Shown here: positions 24,853-34,242 of the stretch, piece after piece
Layout: each line of letters begins with the position of its first letter
Position numbering within the stretch: position 1 is the first letter of the stretch
Assembly (NCBI GenBank): GCA_018003015.1
Contig: JAGNEZ010000024.1
Span: 19,491-83,490 of the forward strand
DNA from: Phycisphaerae bacterium
Lineage (GTDB): Bacteria; Planctomycetota; Phycisphaerae; UBA1845; PWPN01
Length of the DNA stretch: 64,000 nucleotides
Direction: 5' to 3'
Made by a program: the position numbers and the translations under genes
Notes under the pieces: generated by a model
What the model saw: only the letters and a program-made list of their open reading frames with translations
The model's database searches: none
What the model was told of the DNA's origin: nothing

Positions 24853-27354
24853 TCAACTCATGGGAAGGCGGTTGGAGCGTTCCGCCGCAGCTTCCTCCTT
24901 GCGGCTCGGGCCAGCGCGGCGAAGTGCGTCGAGTACCGCGCGTTGGGTCAGTATCTCGTCGAGCAGGATCGGGGCGTCGGGCTGATGGGCCGGGATGATG
25001 ACGTACATAGGCACTCCCGAGCGTTTGAAGCGGTCGAGATCCTCCTTGATCTCGGGGTTGAACGAGGTGTAGTCGGCCTTGAATGGAAGGACGCCGCCCT
25101 CACGTATCGCTTGTCTGACCGCCGCGGTGTTGAGAACCAGCTTCTCGTTGGCCTTGCAGTTGACGCACCATTCGGCGGTGTAGTCGATCAGCACGGTTCG
25201 GCCCGCGTTCACCTCTGCCAAGGCTCTCGCTCGGGTGTAGGGCAACCAGGGGATTTCGTCGCCGGACCAGTCGAGTTCGCCGGGCTTTCCGGCCATGCTC
25301 CCGAGCCGCAGCCTGTCCTGGGCGGCGAGGAGATCCGGGATCGTGTTCCAGTAGCGGAAGCACACCAGCCAACCGCCGACGAGCACGGCACCGCAGGCCA
25401 GGTAGTACATCGCTCTTGTTATCCGTGGATCTCCGAAGCGCACGTGACCGTACACCCGGGCAGCGGCTGCGACGCAGAGCAGGAAGGCCAAGGTCTGAAT
25501 CAAGCCTCGCCCGCCGAGCTGGGCGGACAACGGATTCAGCAGGAAGACCACCGTGCCCAGCAGGCAGAAGGCCATGACGTGTTCGAAGGTCTTCATCCAC
25601 GGTCCGGCCTTGGGCACGACTTTCAGCCAAGCCGGCTTGGCCGCCAGGATCGCGTATGGCAGGGCCATACCCAGGCCCGCGACCATGAAGATCATCACCC
25701 CAGCGAATGGAGTCTGCTGAACCGCGAAGGCGATCGCGACACTAAGGAAAGGCGCGGTGCAGGCCGTACCCAGCAGCGTGGCCAGCAGGCCCATGCCGAA
25801 GGCGCTGAGGTGGCCTTCCTGTTGAACCTTGTCCCCGAGCTCGTTCACCACCCGCGGCGGGTAGATGGCGAAGACGCCGAACAGGCTCATGGCAAAGGCA
25901 GTCACGACCGCGGCCAGGGCGATGGTGACTTGCGGCCGCTGGAACAAGCCGCCCCACTGCTGACCCAAGCCGACGATCAGAACGCCCAGCACCGCGAACG
26001 AGACCAGGATGCCTGCGGAGAAGGCGAGGCCGAGAGTGAAGACTCGGATTCGGCTTTCCTTGGCTTGCTGCACGAAGGAGAGGATCTTGATCGAGATCAC
26101 TGGGAGCACGCAGGGCATGAGATTGAGAATGAGCCCGCCCAGGAAAGCCATAAGCAGGTAGCCCAGGAGACCCAGCCGGGCGAGAGAGGCCTGCAGGCGC
26201 TGCAGCCAGGACTGGTCGGGCTCAGCGGGGCCCACCTGGCCTGCTTTGGTTTCCGTCGGCAGGGCGCTCGAGGTTGGAGTCGGTGCGGCTCCAAACAGAT
26301 CCGTATAAACGGGGGTCACGTTCTCGTCGGGCCGGGCGACCGGGAGGATCAATTCCCACTCGGCGGCGGTTGGCCTCTGACAGGACAAGGTCTTGTCGTC
26401 GCAAGCCTGGTAGGTAGCCACGCCGCTGATGCGGAGTCTCCCAGCATCGATTCGCTTGTCCGCCTCCACGGGCAGGAGCACCACCACGCGGCCGGTGTAC
26501 AAGGACATCTCGCCGATCTCGCTCTTCTTGACGGTCGCCGACGGGAAGATGGGTCGGCCGATGATCAGCCCCTCGGTGGCGTCGTTGAAGACCTCGGTGG
26601 GGATGAGCCCCTCGATGGTCGGCTTGTTCGAGTTGAGGTGGTAATGGTCCTCGACCTCCAGAACGACGGCCACCTGGAATCTGGAGCCGGGTTTGATTCT
26701 GTCCACGCTGGGGGCGACCCAGAGTCTCTTGAGGTTCCTGGCCTGGTCCATGGGCAAGGGCAACACGTTCTGGGCACGGCTGAAGACATCCGCGTTAGCC
26801 GGTTTGGCTTCGTTTGGCGCGGAGACCACGGGCAGCTCGAGGGACAGGTCCTGGCTCTCCTGTTTACATAAATCCTTACACACCAACCACTTTGCTTTGA
26901 CGGAGATCGTGACCTTCCCTCCGGCGGCGAGGCTCTCGGGCACGGCGAGGGTAGTGAGCAGGATCGGCTCATCGGACATGATGAAGGTGTGGTCGCCGAC
27001 GGCGTCGATGTGCCGAGTAGGCGGAGGGAACCGTACGGGCCCGACGCTGAAAGCCGGGGGCAGTTGCCATGCGAACGATGGCTCCAGCCCACCCTCGCCC
27101 CGGTTCCGCCAGTAGATGTGCCAATCGGCCTTGATCTCGAATGCCAAGGCCAATCCGATCTGCTGGCCGGGCACGACGGCGGTCTTGTCGGCCAGGAGCC
27201 GGACCTTGGCGATGGTGTCCTCCTCGGGTTCAGCGGTTGGTCTGCCGGGCGTCAAGAGCCGTGGTGTATTGGACGCCGCCCACGTGGCCGAGGCCAACAG
27301 GCTGATTGCGCCCAGTGCGGCAAAAATGATACGAAGGCGTTGCCAGGATCTCAT
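24853..27354 (-). CDS. dsbD: Thiol:disulfide interchange protein DsbD
   Basis: 833 residues from ATG 27354; the second of two close ATGs has the better spacing to GAGG. A signal peptide (1-26) leads into a DsbD-alpha-like periplasmic part with the cysteine pair in WLVCKDLCK (Cys159, Cys163). A second beta-rich part holds CDDKTLSC. The central membrane domain has eight or so helices with the two electron-transfer cysteines, in LNLMPCVLPVIS and LGTACTAPFLS. The C-terminal thioredoxin domain carries EWCVNCK (Cys730, Cys733). All redox pairs are intact, so it should carry electrons from cytosolic thioredoxin to periplasmic thiol proteins. It is longer than the E. coli enzyme (~565) because the N-terminal part is larger. 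A perfect TATAAT lies upstream. Confidence 0.93.
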   Translation of the reverse strand: MRSWQRLRIIFAALGAISLLASATWAASNTPRLLTPGRPTAEPEEDTIAKVRLLADKTAVVPGQQIGLALAFEIKADWHIYWRNRGEGGLEPSFAWQLPPAFSVGPVRFPPPTRHIDAVGDHTFIMSDEPILLTTLAVPESLAAGGKVTISVKAKWLVCKDLCKQESQDLSLELPVVSAPNEAKPANADVFSRAQNVLPLPMDQARNLKRLWVAPSVDRIKPGSRFQVAVVLEVEDHYHLNSNKPTIEGLIPTEVFNDATEGLIIGRPIFPSATVKKSEIGEMSLYTGRVVVLLPVEADKRIDAGRLRISGVATYQACDDKTLSCQRPTAAEWELILPVARPDENVTPVYTDLFGAAPTPTSSALPTETKAGQVGPAEPDQSWLQRLQASLARLGLLGYLLMAFLGGLILNLMPCVLPVISIKILSFVQQAKESRIRVFTLGLAFSAGILVSFAVLGVLIVGLGQQWGGLFQRPQVTIALAAVVTAFAMSLFGVFAIYPPRVVNELGDKVQQEGHLSAFGMGLLATLLGTACTAPFLSVAIAFAVQQTPFAGVMIFMVAGLGMALPYAILAAKPAWLKVVPKAGPWMKTFEHVMAFCLLGTVVFLLNPLSAQLGGRGLIQTLAFLLCVAAAARVYGHVRFGDPRITRAMYYLACGAVLVGGWLVCFRYWNTIPDLLAAQDRLRLGSMAGKPGELDWSGDEIPWLPYTRARALAEVNAGRTVLIDYTAEWCVNCKANEKLVLNTAAVRQAIREGGVLPFKADYTSFNPEIKEDLDRFKRSGVPMYVIIPAHQPDAPILLDEILTQRAVLDALRRAGPSRKEEAAAERSNRLPMS

Positions 27355-27391
27355 ACGCATCCTCACTGCTGAGAGAACACAACGGGGGACC

Positions 27392-27397
27392 ATTATA
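27392..27397 (-). promoter_or_regulatory. Candidate -10 element upstream of dsbD
   Basis: TATAAT is present on the minus strand about 38 bases before the dsbD ATG. No good -35 is found at 16-18 bases, so the promoter is only partly supported. The rest of the ~300-base gap (27355-27655) between dsbD and the PEP-CTERM gene shows no gene. Confidence 0.4.
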
Positions 27398-27655
27398 TCC
27401 CGGTGTTGCGGACTGCCTATCCCGGCGATGCGGACCGCCGCGCCGGAAGTGTGAAGCGACAGTTGAGGCGTGGGCACAGGATGGGTGGGGTAACCGCCGG
27501 GTGGAGGTTTATCGAAGTACAGAGAAGTATTCGGCGAGTCGCGGTGAGCGGTCAGTTCCAGGCGACCGGGAAGAGCGACGGGCATGAATCGCCAAGAGGA
27601 CGAGACGCGAGGAATAGAACATGAACAGACAACGCCGACACGGACGGCCTACAAA

Positions 27656-28333
27656 TCACCCTGACGCCCTTTTGTGGCGAAGGAGTGTCGCGCCGAGTCC
27701 GAGCAGGAGGAGCATGGTGGGCTCGGGGACGCCGGTAATCTCGAGGTTGTCGAAGGCGAACTTGTCGTTGCCGGGGCCTTCGACCAGGTCGTCCAGGCGA
27801 AGCTGGACGTAGGGCCGATCGTTGATTGCGGTGGTGCCGGCCAGATCGAGCACGACCGTGCCCCAGGTATCGGTCGACCAGCCAGGGGTGATGGCCTGGT
27901 TGTCGGCGACCTGAGTCCACGCTCCGTCGGTGGTCGTGCGGTAGGCGAAGTCAAAGCTGATCGCCAGCTCGGACTTGTAGTCCCAGCGGACCTTGAGAGC
28001 ACTGAAACCGGTGGTATTGAGGGTGATTATCGCCGCGGCATCGTTTTCCGATCCGGACTTGTTGATGTCATCCCATGCCGCCGCCTGACCGGCGATATGG
28101 GCAACGCCGGCGGCGTCGGTGCAGGCGATGCCGTTCTTGCCGTTGGCATCAATACCGCTGCCGTACAGTACCAGGGTCGGCGGGGTGACGGTATTGAAGT
28201 AAGCCGGCTTTTCGGTGTAGTACGCGCTGCTATCGCCAAAATCCCAGACCGCCAACACAGCAGCCAAAGAAGGCTGGGCGAGCAGTAGTACCCCCGCGAC
28301 GACACTGATCGTGCCCACTTTGTGCGCTTTCAT
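27656..28333 (-). CDS. PEP-CTERM sorted exported protein
   Basis: 225 residues; GGAGGGAGAAA immediately precedes the ATG. A signal peptide (MKAHKVGTISVVAGVLLLAQPSLA) is followed by a beta-sandwich-like ectodomain with no recognised enzyme motif. The C-terminus is a textbook PEP-CTERM sorting signal: VPEPTMLLLLGLGATLLRHKR (Pro-Glu-Pro, one hydrophobic helix, basic end). Such proteins are processed by an exosortase and retained at or released from the surface. No exosortase gene is in this window. The segment DLVEGPGNDKFAFDNLEITG just before the signal is typical of planctomycete PEP-CTERM proteins with a ligand-binding sandwich. Function unknown. Confidence 0.88.
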   Translation of the reverse strand: MKAHKVGTISVVAGVLLLAQPSLAAVLAVWDFGDSSAYYTEKPAYFNTVTPPTLVLYGSGIDANGKNGIACTDAAGVAHIAGQAAAWDDINKSGSENDAAAIITLNTTGFSALKVRWDYKSELAISFDFAYRTTTDGAWTQVADNQAITPGWSTDTWGTVVLDLAGTTAINDRPYVQLRLDDLVEGPGNDKFAFDNLEITGVPEPTMLLLLGLGATLLRHKRASG

Positions 28334-28581
28334 TTTCTCCCTCCAGCGTCAGGACACGCACGCGTTCTCGAGGCCTTGACGGTTGCATCCAGCCGTTCAT
28401 CAGTATGGGGTCCTCGATCGAAGAAGTCAACTCTCCTCCATTCGCTGGGTGAGCGAGAGGAGGTTGAAGTCGCCGGGCGAGCACTTGTCTGGACAATCGC
28501 AGGGCGCGAGTGCCTGGATCTAAACACGGTTCTGGATGACAGGGCCCCTTGATGCCGCGAGGCCCAGTTCAGGTCGGGATT

Positions 28582-29760
28582 TCAGGCCGAGAGGTTAACG
28601 CCGAACGTACGGCGGCGGGTGAGGCGGTTGATGGCCGGGACGCAAGTGTTGGCCAGAAGCAGTGCCCAGTAGGCCTCTGCGGGGAGTCCCACGACGGTTC
28701 TGAGGATCATGGTCGTTCCGCCGATGATCAGGCCAAAGAGCAGATGGCCGCGGACGGTGAGTGGTGAACTGGTCGGATCGGCCGCCAGGATAAACAGGAC
28801 CAGGGGGAAGGCTCCGGCGGTGAGCTGGTAGGCCACATAGGCCAGGCCTACGGGCAGGCCTTCGTTGAAAAGAAGTCCCGGGAACCACTGACTCTGGACC
28901 GGCTGACCCTGCGGCTGGAACTGCGCGGGGGCGATCAGAGCGACGGTCGTCGCTGCCGCCAGGCCGGCCAGCAGCGTGGACCATCGCAGGAAGCCGCGCC
29001 AGGTCAGCAACAGACCGGCGACCAGGATTGCCAGGACGGGCGCCTCGCCGAGCGAGCCGCCGGCTACGCCGAAGAGGGTATCGGGCCAAGGGGGCATGGC
29101 ATCGCTCACCAGGCGAGCGACGGCCTCGGCGGGTGATCCCGTGGCATCGACCGGCAGTACGGAACGAAGCGCGTCGGCTGGCCGGTTCACACACCAGGCC
29201 TCGATTCCGGGCGGCAACGGCTGGCTGCTCCACTGGGCCAGGGGGGGCAAATCTCTTGCCAGGTAGAGGTTACCTGAACCCAACCGCTCAGAAGCCAGCA
29301 CTGGCCAGCGAGCGGGGCTGAGTTGCTCTTCGAAGAGGAGTTGGGTGATGACCCGCCCGAGGGCCACCGGGTGCCAGACGTAGTTGCCGATCCCGCCCTG
29401 GATCATCTGGCCGGCCAGGACGGCCAGGGCGGAGGTTGTGACCACGACCTCCCAACCCACGGTGGGGGGCAAGGTGCAGGCGACCAGCATACCCACGAGC
29501 AGGGTGTAGCTTTCCGACCACGATCGCCCGCGCCAGGTCAGGGCGTTGAACGCCGCCTCGACCAGCAGGGCCACTGCCACGGCGATCGCCAGGACGCGAA
29601 TCGTGTGCCAGCCGAACAGGGCGAGTCCTGCCGCGCAGAGGATGGCCACGGCCAGCATCAGCGTCAGGGTCATTGGGGCAGAGCCGGTCACGCCCCGCCA
29701 ATGCGGCGGACCCACAAGTCGCAACGTCCCGGGCGGTGACAACTCCGCGTCGCTCAGCAC
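28582..29760 (-). CDS. rnfD: RnfD-like membrane subunit, covalent-flavin threonine apparently lost
   Basis: 392 residues from GTG 29760. The ribosome site is weak, and ATG 29673 at the start of the first helix is the alternative. Eight to ten hydrophobic helices and conserved stretches identify RnfD/NqrB: VWHPVALGRVITQLLF, WFPGLLFNEGLPVGLAYVAY and LAADPTSSPLTVRGHLLFG. In the family a Thr in SGAT or IGETS binds FMN covalently. Here the corresponding loop is GGSLGEAPVLAIL (234-246), with Ala240 in place of Thr and Pro241 next, so phosphoester-linked FMN cannot form there. A ~70-residue extracytosolic loop (150-225) is longer than usual. It is 153 bases downstream of rnfC. No rnfG, E, A or B follows. 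Confidence 0.82.
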   Translation of the reverse strand: MLSDAELSPPGTLRLVGPPHWRGVTGSAPMTLTLMLAVAILCAAGLALFGWHTIRVLAIAVAVALLVEAAFNALTWRGRSWSESYTLLVGMLVACTLPPTVGWEVVVTTSALAVLAGQMIQGGIGNYVWHPVALGRVITQLLFEEQLSPARWPVLASERLGSGNLYLARDLPPLAQWSSQPLPPGIEAWCVNRPADALRSVLPVDATGSPAEAVARLVSDAMPPWPDTLFGVAGGSLGEAPVLAILVAGLLLTWRGFLRWSTLLAGLAAATTVALIAPAQFQPQGQPVQSQWFPGLLFNEGLPVGLAYVAYQLTAGAFPLVLFILAADPTSSPLTVRGHLLFGLIIGGTTMILRTVVGLPAEAYWALLLANTCVPAINRLTRRRTFGVNLSA

Positions 29761-29913
29761 TCGTCGCTCGCTTTCCGCACCGCATGGGCCCTCATGACCG
29801 AGTGAACCCGGCGTCCCATTTGAGCCCTCGCCGGCGAGACGGTGATCGGGGAGGGTGGAGGGAGCTTGAACGAGGTCTTCTCGCCGGGGTCACACCTGCC
29901 GGAGCAGACCGAT

Positions 29914-31233
29914 TCACACTGCATCGAGAGGCACCTGCTCTTTCAAATGGCTGATGGACTCGGACAACGGCAGTTCGGCCGGGCAGATGCAGCTGCACAG
30001 GCCGCAACCCAGGCACGCGTGCGGGTGCAGGCCGGCGGCCGCGGTCCAGTCGCCGCGTTCATCACAGTCGAGCAGTGCCACCGGGTCGAGCCCGACCGGG
30101 CAGTCGTCCTGGCACCATCCGCAACGAAGGCACAAGCCGGGATCGGGCACCCGATCGTGGTCGCGGTTCATCACCAGGATAGCGTTTGTTCGCCGGGTGA
30201 CCACGGCGTCGATGCGCTCGATGGCCCGGCCGGTCATCGGAGGACCGTCCACGAGCCTGACGGTCGTGCCCACGACGCCCACATGATTCAAGACATCGGC
30301 GAAACTCGTGCCGATGGGAATCCGGTATTCCCCGGGCTGGCGGACGCCGGGGCCGGTGACGACCACGACCGAATCGGTGATGGTCTTCCCGTTGAGCACG
30401 GCGTTGGCCAGCGAGGCCAAGGCCTCGGGCTCCATCACGATGGCGTGCACGTCCTCGGTCGTTTTTCCGCAGGGTGTCTCTCGGCCGGTGACGCACCAAG
30501 TCAGCAGAACCGGGGCCGCCTGGGGGTACTTATTCCCGACTTGAACGATTTGGAACGGCGTGTGCGCCGTTGCCTTTCTGGAGCGCATCAGGAGTCGGCG
30601 GTCGGTCCGGTCGACGACCAGGCAAGCTCTCTCCGGGCCGAGTGCCTGTCTCACCCATAGGCCCGCTCGTAGCACTGACTCGAGATCCCGAGCCATGCAG
30701 CCGGACCGGGTTTCGAGCAAGGGGTCGCGGGCGAGCCCATTGATGATGAGGTCCTGGATTCCCGCGTCGGCGGCATGGCGAAGCTGATCACCCAGTCCGA
30801 TGGCCGGTTCGCGCCCGACGAGAATTCCCGCCCGATCGGCCAACTCGGCGAGGCGTTCGAGGCCCGGGCGGCCGGAGAAGTCGGGGGACGAGCCGATGGG
30901 GGATTCGAGGGTGGGAGTGAGCGTGTACTCCTCGGCAGGTCCGGTTTCGATGGTGACGGCCGGCGCGTTCGGCGACCAGGCGGTGCGTGCGCGGGAGAGT
31001 GCCACGACCCGGCCGGTGCGAGGCGAATGGACCGGCACGGCGCCCGGCCGGCAAGCTCGACCGATTGGCTGTCCCTCGGCCACCGCCTGTCCGACCCGGA
31101 CGAGCGGTTCACATGCCGGGCCGGTGTGCTGGATCATGGGCACGGTGAGCCGGGTGGGGCAGGGAAACTCCCGCATGGGCTCATGCTTGCCTACCTCCAA
31201 CGGCGGGGACAGGTACAAGCCTCCATCAAACAC
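29914..31233 (-). CDS. rnfC: RnfC-like iron-sulfur subunit with eroded NADH/FMN site
   Basis: 439 residues from GTG 31233. The N-terminal barrel-sandwich segment (LVRVGQAVAEGQPIGRACRP, PVHSPRTGRVVAL), the YPQAAPVLLTWCVTGRETP stretch and the SLBB-like part (GEYRIPIGTSFADVLNHVG) are those of RnfC. Two complete 4Fe-4S motifs occur: Cys368/371/374/378 and Cys407/410/413/417. The glycine-rich loop that binds FMN/NADH (GGAGFPT-K in the family) is replaced by GILVGREPAIGLGDQ (136-150). The NGAECEP motif reads NGLARDP (165-171). Electron transfer through the clusters remains possible, but NADH oxidation looks doubtful. The other subunit, rnfD, follows; no other Rnf genes are present. Confidence 0.85.
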   Translation of the reverse strand: MFDGGLYLSPPLEVGKHEPMREFPCPTRLTVPMIQHTGPACEPLVRVGQAVAEGQPIGRACRPGAVPVHSPRTGRVVALSRARTAWSPNAPAVTIETGPAEEYTLTPTLESPIGSSPDFSGRPGLERLAELADRAGILVGREPAIGLGDQLRHAADAGIQDLIINGLARDPLLETRSGCMARDLESVLRAGLWVRQALGPERACLVVDRTDRRLLMRSRKATAHTPFQIVQVGNKYPQAAPVLLTWCVTGRETPCGKTTEDVHAIVMEPEALASLANAVLNGKTITDSVVVVTGPGVRQPGEYRIPIGTSFADVLNHVGVVGTTVRLVDGPPMTGRAIERIDAVVTRRTNAILVMNRDHDRVPDPGLCLRCGWCQDDCPVGLDPVALLDCDERGDWTAAAGLHPHACLGCGLCSCICPAELPLSESISHLKEQVPLDAV

Positions 31234-31371
31234 TCGAGGTGTCGGCGATAATCGGCGAAGACGAATGGATCAGTACTCCATGCCGGCCCGTGATGCCGTC
31301 CTTTGAGCGGGCGGGGAGCAGCATCGCAAGAAGGGAGACTCGTCGCACCAGACAGTCAATCGCTGTCCGCC

Positions 31372-32982
31372 TCATCTTGTTGTTGCGGCCCTCAGCTCAC
31401 CCGAGAGATCCACACCGTCCAGAGTATACTGCCTCAGCCGTTCACCGTCGCCCAGCAGGCCGATGAGGGTAGGGGTCACATCGACCAGACGGCCGCAGGG
31501 AATGGTTCCCCCGGGAGCAAGGCCGGGGCCAGCGAAATAGAGGGGGATGAGCATATCGCCGGCGAGGCACGACCCGTGACCGGCTTTCTGTGACAGGCTG
31601 AAGTCCCAGCCCTGGGCGGCGAAGAGGATCACATCGCCGGCCCGTGGCGAGTCGAACATCCCGACCGTCTGGGGGACGAAGTCGGGATGTGTCGTGCCGA
31701 TCGTCGCCCGCAACCAGTCGCGCGAGGTGTGCCACCCCGCCTGGACGAAGGCTGCCAGCTCCGCCGGTTGGGCGTAGCCCAGCGGGTCGCCGCGATGGAC
31801 GAGAAGTCGGTACCGGACCTGGTCGCCGTCGCGGGATCGCTCGATAGTGGCCGCTCCCCGGCTGGACCAGAGCCGGACGCGGTCTGGTCCGTCACGGGCC
31901 AGCACCCCGTCGACGGCCGGCAGTTCCGCCAGATGAGGTTCGGACTCGATGAAAGATGCCACTTCAGTGCAGGTTGGGGTTGCGTCCCACCCCTGGCGAC
32001 CGCGCAGATGAATCGCGGCCATCCGGTCGGCACCGATCACCAGGAACGCATCGTACCTCTCCAATGCCGTGCGGAAAGCGGCGCGACTGTTGCCTTGCAG
32101 CGGCGTTTCACGGCAGTTCAGGGCTCGTCGATCCTCGAGCCATTTGCCGAGGTCCAGGTGCCGATCTGGTTCGACTGCCGGCATGCCATGGTCGCTCACC
32201 AGCACGTAGTATGTGCGATCACCCAAGCCGGCCCGGTCGATGGCGTCGGTCATTCGTCCCACGGCGATGTCGAGATCTCTCACTGCTTGGTCATATTGCG
32301 GTGAGTTCGGTCCGAAACGGTGACCGACTTCGTCGACCGCGGGGAAGTAGGTCATGATCACGCTGGGCCACCGCTTCTCGCGGTTGGCGAGGGCGGCCAC
32401 AGCAGGCAGCCGATCCGGCACACTCCGATCGACTGCCCCATGGAGACCCAAGATCCAGTTGCGGCGGAATGTGTGGTAGCCATCGATCGAACGAGTCACG
32501 CCGCGATAGGTGTGAAGCTGGATGTTCAGCGTGAAGTGGTCACCGAGGATGCTGTAGAGCGTAGGGACGGCGAGGTGCTCGTTGACCACGCGGTAGGTGT
32601 TCAGCGTCATGTAGGAGTAGCTTTCCAGCGACTCACGGTTAAGCCAGGTATTGCCGGGGATTCCATGATGACCTGGGAACAAGCCGGTCACCAAGGACGA
32701 GCAGTTGGCGTAGGTGACGGTGGGCAGGCTGTCCACCGCCTGGTCGACACGGATTCCGCCCTGGACGAAGCGGCGGGTGATGTGGGGCAGTTGGCCGGCC
32801 GCGACCAGCTCGTCGAACCGGGCGCGATGAAGGCCGTCGGGGAAGAAGACAAGCACGGATCGTGGTGGGCGAACCACGTCGTTGTTCAGATGGATGCGCA
32901 CCGGCCCCGGCTCGCCGCATCCGGCGAAAGCGGCCGCCAGAGCGGTGGGAACGGCCCAAGTCAAGAGGCGGTACGCGCTCAC
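31372..32982 (-). CDS. Alkaline-phosphatase-superfamily phosphodiesterase/nucleotide pyrophosphatase, lipoprotein
   Basis: 536 residues if translation starts at GTG 32982. That start gives a lipoprotein signal (SAYRLLTWAVPTALAAAFAGC, lipobox AFAGC). ATG 33078 is in frame but would put ~30 extra residues before the signal. Superfamily metal and nucleophile motifs: VLVFFPDGLHRARFDEL (Asp), PTVTYANCSSLVTGLFPGHHGI (nucleophile Thr), YFPAVDEVGHRFGP (Asp, His) and YVLVSDHGMPAV (Asp-His). This is the type I phosphodiesterase (PF01663) subgroup, acting outside the cytoplasm on phosphodiesters or phosphate esters. TATACA just before the start with TTGTGC 17 bases upstream may be its promoter, which would give an almost leaderless transcript. 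It is divergent from the EEP gene. Confidence 0.85.
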   Translation of the reverse strand: MSAYRLLTWAVPTALAAAFAGCGEPGPVRIHLNNDVVRPPRSVLVFFPDGLHRARFDELVAAGQLPHITRRFVQGGIRVDQAVDSLPTVTYANCSSLVTGLFPGHHGIPGNTWLNRESLESYSYMTLNTYRVVNEHLAVPTLYSILGDHFTLNIQLHTYRGVTRSIDGYHTFRRNWILGLHGAVDRSVPDRLPAVAALANREKRWPSVIMTYFPAVDEVGHRFGPNSPQYDQAVRDLDIAVGRMTDAIDRAGLGDRTYYVLVSDHGMPAVEPDRHLDLGKWLEDRRALNCRETPLQGNSRAAFRTALERYDAFLVIGADRMAAIHLRGRQGWDATPTCTEVASFIESEPHLAELPAVDGVLARDGPDRVRLWSSRGAATIERSRDGDQVRYRLLVHRGDPLGYAQPAELAAFVQAGWHTSRDWLRATIGTTHPDFVPQTVGMFDSPRAGDVILFAAQGWDFSLSQKAGHGSCLAGDMLIPLYFAGPGLAPGGTIPCGRLVDVTPTLIGLLGDGERLRQYTLDGVDLSGELRAATTR

Positions 32983-33126
32983 GCCGGCATTGTATACATT
33001 CTGAACGATGCCGGCACAACAGGAGGTGGCGTGCTTGACATGGCGGTGACCGAGCGGTAGCAGTTCTGACTGAGGCATGGTCGAACCGTGCCGAAGCTGT
33101 GACAAGGATTCTGTCCTGGAGTCTCG

Positions 33127-34032
33127 ATGACATCACGCATGACTCGTCGTCGCACCGTTCGGCTGATGATCGCCGCCCTGGCGGTGCTCGCAGCCGGTTG
33201 TGGAGATCTGGCCGGACCGCAGCGCGGGCGGCAGGGCGCAGCGTCCGTCCAGCTTCGAGTGGTGACCTACAACATCCTGCATGGGGCGGGGCCGGACAAG
33301 AAGCTGGATCTGGGCCGGACGGCCGAGGTGATCAGAAGGCTGAGTCCGGACCTCGTGGCTCTTCAGGAAGTGGATAAGGGGACCAGGCGATCGGGCGGAG
33401 TGGACGAGGCGGCGGAGCTTGGTGGACTCACCGGCATGCACGCCGCCTTTGGCAAGGCCATGGACTTCGACGGCGGGCAGTACGGCGACGCGGTCCTCTC
33501 GCGGTTTCCGATCGAGCGTACGGTCGGCCATGCCCTGCCGCACTCCAAGGACCGCGAGCCGCGGCAGGCTCTGGAGGTTCACGTGAGCGTGCCGGTCGAC
33601 GGACCGCCGAGCGGCAAGCCGGGCGGTGGGCGGCGGGCCGAGTCCTGGTCGGTGCGGTTCATTTCCACGCACTGGGACCACCTCAACGATGACGTTGATC
33701 GTGTCCTGCAGGCGAAGGCGGTCGCGGAACTGGCGGCGACGGAGCCGGTGGTGCCGGTCATTCTGGCCGGTGACTTGAACGCGGAGCCGGGCAGTGTCCC
33801 GCTGGCGGCGTTGGGTGCGGGCTGGCTGGACACGACCCCGGCCGCTCCGGAGCCTTCTTTTCCCAGTGACCGACCGACAATCCGCATCGACTTCATCTTC
33901 GCCCGCCCCGCGAACCACTGGCGGGGCGTTTCCGCGGAAGTAGTGCACGAGCCGTGGGCGTCGGATCACCGGCCGGTACTGGCGGTTCTGGAGTTGTTGC
34001 CCGCTCCGCAGGGCCGGCCGCAATCGGAGTAG
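33127..34032 (+). CDS. Endonuclease/exonuclease/phosphatase-family lipoprotein
   Basis: 301 residues; GGAG lies six bases before ATG 33127. The N-terminus (RLMIAALAVLAAGCGDL) is a lipoprotein signal with lipobox LAAGC. EEP-fold motifs are complete: VVTYNILHG, ALQEVD (Glu), FISTHWDH, LAGDLNAEP (Asp-Asn) and EPWASDHRPVLA (Asp-His). EEP lipoproteins cleave phosphodiesters of nucleic acids, lipids or inositol phosphates; the substrate is open. It is divergent from the phosphodiesterase lipoprotein gene, so the two may be a phosphate-scavenging pair. It is convergent with the UlaG-like gene, 210 bases away. Confidence 0.87.
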   Translation: MTSRMTRRRTVRLMIAALAVLAAGCGDLAGPQRGRQGAASVQLRVVTYNILHGAGPDKKLDLGRTAEVIRRLSPDLVALQEVDKGTRRSGGVDEAAELGGLTGMHAAFGKAMDFDGGQYGDAVLSRFPIERTVGHALPHSKDREPRQALEVHVSVPVDGPPSGKPGGGRRAESWSVRFISTHWDHLNDDVDRVLQAKAVAELAATEPVVPVILAGDLNAEPGSVPLAALGAGWLDTTPAAPEPSFPSDRPTIRIDFIFARPANHWRGVSAEVVHEPWASDHRPVLAVLELLPAPQGRPQSE

Positions 34033-34242
34033 CGACCGGCAGGCAAATCGAGCCGAAACGGCCATGCTGGATCGCGGTTGGATGAGGAGGTTTTGAGGCG
34101 GGAAGCTGCTGCTCTGCCAAGGGGCGTCGATCGCTCCTACTGGCTGGGCAGCTCATACGGGTCGCACCGGATAGCGTTACCTTCGAGCCCCAGCGAGCCA
34201 CCGAGAGGGATGAGCGAAGTCAGCCCCCAGCCATCCCAGCGC

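Noticed and set aside
24943..26871. 642-codon plus-strand frame inside dsbD
   Set aside because: Antisense shadow; dsbD has all cysteine pairs and membrane helices on the other strand.
28582..31233. Complete Rnf complex
   Set aside because: Only C and D subunits are present, both with altered cofactor motifs; the flanking genes are a PEP-CTERM protein and a phosphodiesterase.
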